Shown: positions 57,901-64,000 of the stretch, piece after piece
How the letters are laid out: each line of letters opens with the position of its first letter
Numbering within the stretch: position 1 is the first letter of the stretch
Origin: Pterois miles
Taxonomy: Eukaryota; Chordata; Actinopteri; Perciformes; Scorpaenidae
Assembly: GCA_947000775.1 (NCBI GenBank)
Contig: CAMQGK010000334.1
Location: 4,040,501-4,104,500 of the forward strand
Reading direction: 5' to 3'
DNA: 64,000 nucleotides
Made by a program: the position numbers and the translations under genes
Notes under the pieces: model-generated
Told to the model about the DNA's origin: nothing
The model's input: only the letters and a program-made list of their open reading frames with translations
The model's database searches: none

Positions 57901-60397
57901 TTGGAGCTCTGTTACTTTACAACGTGCATCTTAATTTCCCTCCACTTCTTCCTTCCCCACAACTGTCTCCTTCTCCCAGTTTCTCTACTTCTCCAACCTC
58001 CTCGTTCTCTCCTCCTCCTCCTCCTCTCTGGCGCTTGTCTCTGTGATGCCAGCCTCCTGGGTTATTGGACCAGAGAGCATTCCTTTGAGACCACTTAGAA
58101 AGACCAGTAGAGGTAGAAGAAGAGAAGGAAAGAGGGGGAACAAGAGACAGAGAGGGGGGAGAGAAGGAAGAAGTAAGAGGCTAGTGAAGAGCCTGGGGGA
58201 GGGAGGGATAGCGGAAAGGAAGTTTTTCTGTCAAGGTCGACTGCTGCTCAGTCTCACATACAGTACTTTCCACACTTTGCAAACACACACATATAACCAT
58301 GCTACCTCGTTGCGAGGAGGACCACTGCATTTGATCTGGAGGTTTTAGGAGTTTGCATCAGACATGATAGTTCAACCTCTACAAAGAGCATCCGGCTCAA
58401 GGTTAAGCGCTCGGCTCTTGAACGCAACCAAAGGTCCCACATGAGCTCTGAGCCCACAACCCTCTGATCTCAGCGCTGCTGTCAGGGAAGGGCGAGCTGC
58501 AGGATTAGGAGAGACTCACTGTGCTTTACACTTCGTAGGGATGTTCAGCTGTGCTTATCTGTGTCTCAGATGTGCTTAACTGCATGCCCTGTGTTTGTCT
58601 GTCCTGTCTGTTTCCAAGGAGCAGACGGGAGAAAAGACCAACAACGGCACTCACTACAAGCTGCAGCTCCTCTACAGCAACGGTGAGTCAAACACGGGTA
58701 CTCAGGTTATGGCTTCTTTGGCCTTTGAGGTGTTTCATTTGATCATTTAGACGACAGCGCGGAGGCCTGCATGTAACAGGTGTTGAAAAAAGGTCAGCAG
58801 TGACAACAGAGCGCTGACACTTTTCCACTTAGGTGATCTTCCTCCTCATCCTTACCTCTCCTCTCTGAGCTCATAAATTACCTTTGTTTAATCACTGGGT
58901 TTGTACAACTCAGCTCAGCAAGGAGCCACTTCTGGGCGCATGTATGGGGAAATGAGGTACATGTTGCCACCCCACCCTACCCCCTCTATCCCCTCCAACT
59001 CCTCCACCCCCCATGGTGCTTTCACATCAGATCGGGGGATACACAGAGAAATTTGGTTCCCATGAGCCACTGCTGCCCCTACTCTGCCATTGCAGTGGCA
59101 CCCATGGGAGAGAAGATAAAAGACATGTTCCAGAGCAACCCCCTTATACACCCACCATACACACACGCACACACACACATGTACATACAAGCACACCAAA
59201 AGCACTTCCTCTGCATCCCCTCCTCTCATCCCTTTCCCCCAAGCGATATCAAAGGCATCTCAATCGAGACTTTGATGAGAGGAACACATTTTGAAAGCAA
59301 CACTCTCCAAAGCCTCTAAAAAAAAAAAAAAAATCCTCGGGTAATGCGCTCTACTCTCAAGAACCAATTCATTACATGTTGTTTCCCTATCTTGTGTGAT
59401 TTAGAGCGGAGCACCTAGAGGTTCAGGTGTTACTGTAAATCTCACTCAAGAGAAACACCTGATTACACAGAAGCAAGAAACAAAAAGACATTAAATTAAA
59501 CCCCTAAATAAACCAATCAGGTGCCGTTTTACCTGTTGGGGTTTATAATTCCCAGTAAGTCATGTAAACTTGGGAATAAATCAGAAGTTAACTGTAAAAT
59601 AACCACAAGAAAAGAACGAGTTTTACAAATCATGAGAACGTGGTCGTAAATTTTGGCCTCAGAGCCTAACATGACTGATAATCATCAAACATCAAATAAC
59701 TCCCAATCCCCTCAGAAACCATCAGAGAGAAATAGGGACTGCATGCCAATCTTATTCCTCCATGTTGGCTGGACAGAGTTCAGTGCTTTTTGCTGAGAGC
59801 TTGTCCAGAGATTAAAAAAACCCTAAAGATTAATGTCATAAATCTTTCCATTTTATTTTGAGAATCCTCAGCGCCATGTACGTTTTTATCAACTGGTTAG
59901 AGGCGGTTCAGGAGTTTTAGTTGCTTCATTTATGGTTATGTTTGCAACAGGCCATACTCACAGCAGCCATCTTGACATGTCATTTGCAGGGTGAACACAA
60001 GTGTAATTAATAACATTAATTGCAGTTCAGATCCATTTAGGTGGGCCAGCTCCCTGGTATTGTGCATGCTGGTTCACTGGAATGGCTGCAACACACTAAA
60101 TATATTTAATTTGATCAGTTACACCTGTGTTTACTCTGCTATGACATGTCAAAGTGGCCATTTAACTAAAGTACTGAGGGCAAGAGATCACACAGTCAGT
60201 GTCTCTGTTCAGTAAAACCCACCTCATGCCTAAAACAACTTAAAGTTATTGATAAAAACAAATTTCTGTGTTTTCTTCCTGCAGGGGTTCGCACGGAGCA
60301 GGATCTTTACGCTCGACTTATCGACTCTGTCACTAAACAGGTTGGTAGAGTCTCAGCTGTATAAGTAGGCAGATGGATAGATAGATAGATAGATAGG

Positions 60398-60450
<53 letters not shown>

Positions 60451-61640
60451 TGATAGATTGATTGATTGATTATCCAGGTAATGCACAGGTACAATATGGT
60501 ACAACACAAAATATCAAGAATATTTTAATAAAATGAGAGTTTAACTGACTTGAAGCTGAATCGGCCCCTCATTTCCTCCTCTCAGCCCATATCGTATGAA
60601 GGACAGAACAAGAATCCAGAAATGTGCAGAGTTCTGCTCACACACGAGGTTATGTGCAGGTGAGTCTCTCTCTCTCTCTCTCTCTGACACACACACACAC
60701 TCGCTCAGTCATTCAAGCCTTCACCCACAGGGACGAAATCCAAATATCCATTACTCTCCTTCACTCTGCTTTGTCTCAGCCAGTTTGAAATGTGGTTTTG
60801 GGATGATGCTTGGGGCTATACTTTTTTTTTAAAGCTAGACTGTGGTTGAACTATAAGTCTAGCCTGTCTGTCATCATCCTTGTTACAGTGGTAACCCCCC
60901 GCTGCTTTCTGCTGTAACGCAGCGTGTCCCCCTCCAGCTCCTGTTTCTTCCTGGAGCTCCTCACTTTCTGGACTGGAGTTCTGCAGCCAGCTGACAGCAG
61001 CAGACAGGCTTTTGGGAACAATCCACCTTTTCCCTCATCGCAATGTAACTCTCGCACTAGCCAAGATATTATGTTTGAACTTTGTCAACATGTGATGACA
61101 GGTGTAGTGGTACATTTCCAGTCTTGCAAAAAGTTGCTATAAAAGTGAATGTAAAGAGTCTAGTGATGTTTTCAGGACCAGAAGGTTTTTGGTAAATAAA
61201 GAAAATAGGTGAACACAGGGTTGGGGATGGAGAAGAAGCCAAGGAGAGCAGGTCTGGAAGCGGGGCAGTGACCCAGGATCCGAGGACCACAGGGGGAAGG
61301 ACAGGGGGCCGGGACGTGGGGAGAGGGGCTAAGATGGAGTGGGCTTTGCCATTGTGTAGCCAGCAGATGCCCGAATGTGACTCACAGCTGGCTAATAACA
61401 GAGCCGAAGAGGCAGAGGGCAAGCGTCACAGCTGGGGAGTGAGACCGTCTGACAGGGGGGTGGGGGGGCAGGGCAGGGCCAAGCTGGGACACGAGAGGGG
61501 TGAGGCGAGGTGTAGGGGTGGCAGATGGTTAGGGGTGGGGGCACTTTTGTTATGCAGTGAAGGGGACTTTGGGGGGCGGGGGGGTGGCCAGCAGGCTCCT
61601 CGGACAGGACTGCTGACGAATGGTAGGATGTTGTGGGACG

Positions 61641-61671
<31 letters not shown>

Positions 61672-62067
61672 GAGGCTGCGTGGGGGTTGAGTTTGATTTC
61701 GAAATCAATGTGACAGATTGCCTGGCTGGCTTTTCACTTTTGAATGGTCTCTCACTGTTTGTAGGGTGTGTTGTTGTACCTTTTCTTCCTCTTTTATTCT
61801 TTTGTCTATCCCTCCCCTCCCCTCTCATGCCTCCTTTGTGTGCTGCTGGATCGTGGCCGACGGCGGGGCAGAGTAGTCTGGGCCTGTGGATGTGGATGGG
61901 CCAGACAAATGATGACTCCTCCTGTTTAATTTGTGTTTTTTTTACTCTTCCTCCACTGACTTTTCCCCCTTTTCTGCCTCTTTTAACTGCCTGCTCAGCC
62001 GCTGTTGTGAGAAGAAAAGTTGCGGCAACCGAAACGAGACGCCCTCTGACCCGGTCATCATTGACAG
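54907..62067 (+). CDS. ebf2: Early B-cell factor 2 (EBF/COE transcription factor), exons 1-6, partial
   Basis: Exons: 54907-55040, 56782-56938, 58619-58682, 60285-60340, 60586-60659, 61999-62067. They total 554 nt (184 codons plus 2 nt) with correct phases. The protein starts MFGIQEHLIRE and contains VRSWVRNVGVVDANVAAQ, SGVALSRAHFEKQPPSNL and FFHFVLALYDR...VERTAFVDFVE. It continues through THYKLQLLYSNGVRTEQDLY and VTKQPISYEGQNKNPEMCRV to the COE zinc knuckle HEVMCSRCCEKKSC (His-x3-Cys-x2-Cys-x5-Cys). These residues choose EBF2 over EBF1/3/4 (NVGVVDANVAAQSGVALS, THYKLQ, DSVTKQPI). EBF factors bind DNA as dimers and regulate neuronal, adipocyte, osteoblast and lymphoid genes. The rest of the gene (end of the DNA-binding domain, IPT and HLH parts) lies beyond 64000; the window ends in intron 6. 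Confidence 0.95.
55703..55730. repeat. (CA)n microsatellite in ebf2 intron 1
   Basis: Fourteen CA units. The rest of this 1.7-kb intron is AT-rich and shows nothing else. Confidence 0.95.
60372..60470. repeat. (GATA)n / (GATT)n microsatellite in ebf2 intron 4
   Basis: About 20 GATA units turning into GATT at the right end, starting some 30 bp after exon 4. Confidence 0.95.
61455..61478 (+). other. G-quadruplex-type motif in ebf2 intron 5
   Basis: Four runs of three or more Gs with spacers of one or two bases, within a 400-bp purine-rich tract (about 61200-61600) that holds a second G-rich cluster at 61570-61590. A (GT)n tract follows at 61641-61667. Confidence 0.6.
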
Positions 62068-64000
62068 GTAATGTGATCAAACCACGTCCCACACAGTGTC
62101 TCTGCCCACCACCTCCAACAAGCACCTGTTCATACTAAATGTCCAGGTTGCCCTTTCTTTGTTTATACTGTATACACTTACATAACCACAGACAGTTCAT
62201 GGGTTGATGTGGAGCTTGTTGTAGTGAGATCCCACTAATCAGCTGTTGCATTTACACAAACCAAGAGAGAAGAGTACACATGCATGTATGGATGTGTGGG
62301 CTGGATGAATGCATACAGTGGGCTTAATGTTTGTGTATTTCACACATAAATATTCATATTTGCTTCTATTCTTAAGGATGAGTACTCCTGCCAAGTCAGT
62401 TTCATAGAAATAAAATAGGAGTAGAAAGGTCATTAAACTGATTGGTATGGTAATTTGACTAGGACAAAAGAAAATGGCAATTGTTATTGTGGTGACCACA
62501 GAACCCACATCAGCAGGGCTGTAAAGTGTGTAGTCGCAGCTCGCCAGGAAGAAAAGGAAGAGATCGGACGCAGCTCCAGAGACAGCTGGCTGATTAGCTA
62601 GGTAGCTTGTCCCCAGGCAGACCAAGACACCACAAAACACTTTTTCCCATAGACTTACATTGGGAAACAGACATCTGTAAATCTGTGGATCATGGATTTT
62701 TTTCAACTTCCCAGTATGAACACTTGAATAGCAGTTATTGAAATCATTAGGTCCTAAAGGTTATAAAATAATAATTATAACAGCTGAATCCAGTTCATGT
62801 GAATGAGACCCAGATTGAGGGCTGGGAGGCGGAGTCAAAGGAAACGCTGCTGAGCCTGCTTTATGGATGATCCGAGTACTTTATCGCAATTGAGCCATTT
62901 TGGCTTCATGCACCTCTGAGCATCTCTGATAGGAATGAATGGGAGCCTGACTCTGACTCTGTATCCAGCTCTTTTTATACATTCATGAGATGGCTGGGTA
63001 GCTTGTCCCCAGGCGGAGGGTCTGTTTAGACTCGGCGCTGCCGCTGGCCACAAGAATGCTGTTCAGCTCTCTTTCCTTAATCACTGCAGCACCAAATCCT
63101 GGTGGAAGTGGCCCAAGACCTAACCATTCAGGTGTCCGCTAGCTATCTTGCTAATTCCACCTTGTACAAATCACGCACTGCTTACAGAAAACAGGCTGAA
63201 CAAAGTTGTCACTCATCTGGCAATTAGCTTTCCTCCGCTGTGACAAGAGTGTGTGAATGAAGCATTAAGTTGTCCAGTTTGACTCACTTGTATTTCTATG
63301 AGGTTTGTAACATTACTACTTCACTGCTCATTTAGTTGTCATTCCTGCAAAACCTCACCTCAGTGAGTCTATTACTTGCTGCAATTTGGTTTAGTTTATG
63401 CGGAAGTCAGCCCGCTACCATATAAAAGTGGCCGCCTCTCTGACCATCCTGCTGCCTTGATTTGAATGGGAATGTCTGCTCTACTCCTAACTCTATTTCT
63501 GTGGTCAGTTTACACTGCATCAGTGCAAGGAGGCTGCAGTGTACAGTATGAAGTATCTGTCTGTCCTCCATGTCTTTTGTTTATCTGTTGATCTATCTTC
63601 AGCCTGGGACCTGTTTCAGTTTGGTCGCTCATTACATTTAACAGCCAGCGTTGCACTTGAAACCTGCCAAAAAGCGCAGATTTCCATTTTATCAGAAGCA
63701 TGTGGATCTCCCATACCACCAGGCGGGCTCACATATGTAGTAAATGTTCACCCTGACAGCCAGTTATCAGGCTTAAAGGCGGGTGACCCCCTCAGTAATC
63801 AGCGTGTGTGAGGGCCTTCACGTCCGAGGGATTTGGGAGGTCTCGCGCTGTCTGCGTGGCATTAACCAGTGTGATGAATGCTCATAAGTGGACCGCATGT
63901 GAAATACTTTCTCTGTGATGTCATGGATGCAACCTTCATCTCCTCTTCTTCTCTCCTCTTCTTCTCTCCTTCCCTACAATCGTCTGTCTAGAAAAAGACT
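62068..64000. other. ebf2 intron 6 (incomplete)
   Basis: The next ebf2 exon, expected to encode FFLKFFLKCNQNCLK, is not found before the window ends. No other gene or transposon could be supported here. Confidence 0.6.

Noticed and set aside
58000..58250. Ser/Leu-rich and Arg/Gly-rich frames in ebf2 intron 2
   Set aside because: Produced by CT-rich and GA-rich low-complexity sequence; no consistent splicing with ebf2 exons.
61550..62138. Open frames of 152 and 191 codons overlapping ebf2 exon 6 in other frames
   Set aside because: They arise from GC-rich and (GT)n intron sequence and are shadows of the real exon, which is fixed by the EBF zinc knuckle.

Overview
The window looks like chromosomal DNA of a ray-finned fish, probably a percomorph teleost. 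The genes have short, well-formed spliceosomal introns. The space between them holds tRNA-derived SINEs, L2/CR1-type and L1/Tx1-type LINE fragments, hAT-like and other inverted-repeat elements, a Penelope-like fragment, and many (TATC)n, (CA)n and (TA)n microsatellites. Six protein-coding loci can be built exon by exon with consistent reading phase.

Left block (6.5-19.4 kb): a UPF0561/C2orf68 homologue (minus) and usp39 (plus) lie head to head across about 520 bp, followed tail to tail by a saposin-fold gene related to surfactant protein B (minus). The order C2orf68-USP39-SFTPB is the same as on human 2p11.2. usp39 encodes the catalytically dead ubiquitin-protease-like spliceosome protein and has two GC-AG introns.

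Middle block (19.4-51 kb): mostly repeats, carrying two tandem, same-strand animal haem peroxidase genes of the myeloperoxidase/eosinophil peroxidase family. Copy A (31669-38203) has a one-base insertion that breaks its frame, and its introns are swollen by transposons. Copy B (43418-47754) is intact. Its reading frame continues through two phase-1 introns into a short collagen stretch and a complete C1q domain, giving a secreted peroxidase-collagen-C1q protein of 885 residues. This fusion is the most unusual thing in the window. Copy B sits between two inverted copies of an ~820-bp repeat.

Right block (51-64 kb): the first six coding exons of ebf2, an EBF/COE transcription factor. They cover the N-terminal part of the DNA-binding domain and its zinc knuckle. 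The gene runs off the right edge of the window in an intron.

The repeat DNA holds several readable structures: a hAT-like element with a perfect 8-bp target duplication, split by an inverted-terminal-repeat element with its own 14-bp duplication whose arms carry hammerhead ribozyme cores; a wrecked L2 LINE with a SINE and a palindromic element nested inside it; and a TIR element in copy A whose empty site is preserved in copy B. The functions given follow from recognised families. The fusion, the pseudogene question and the ribozyme activity are inferences from sequence alone.
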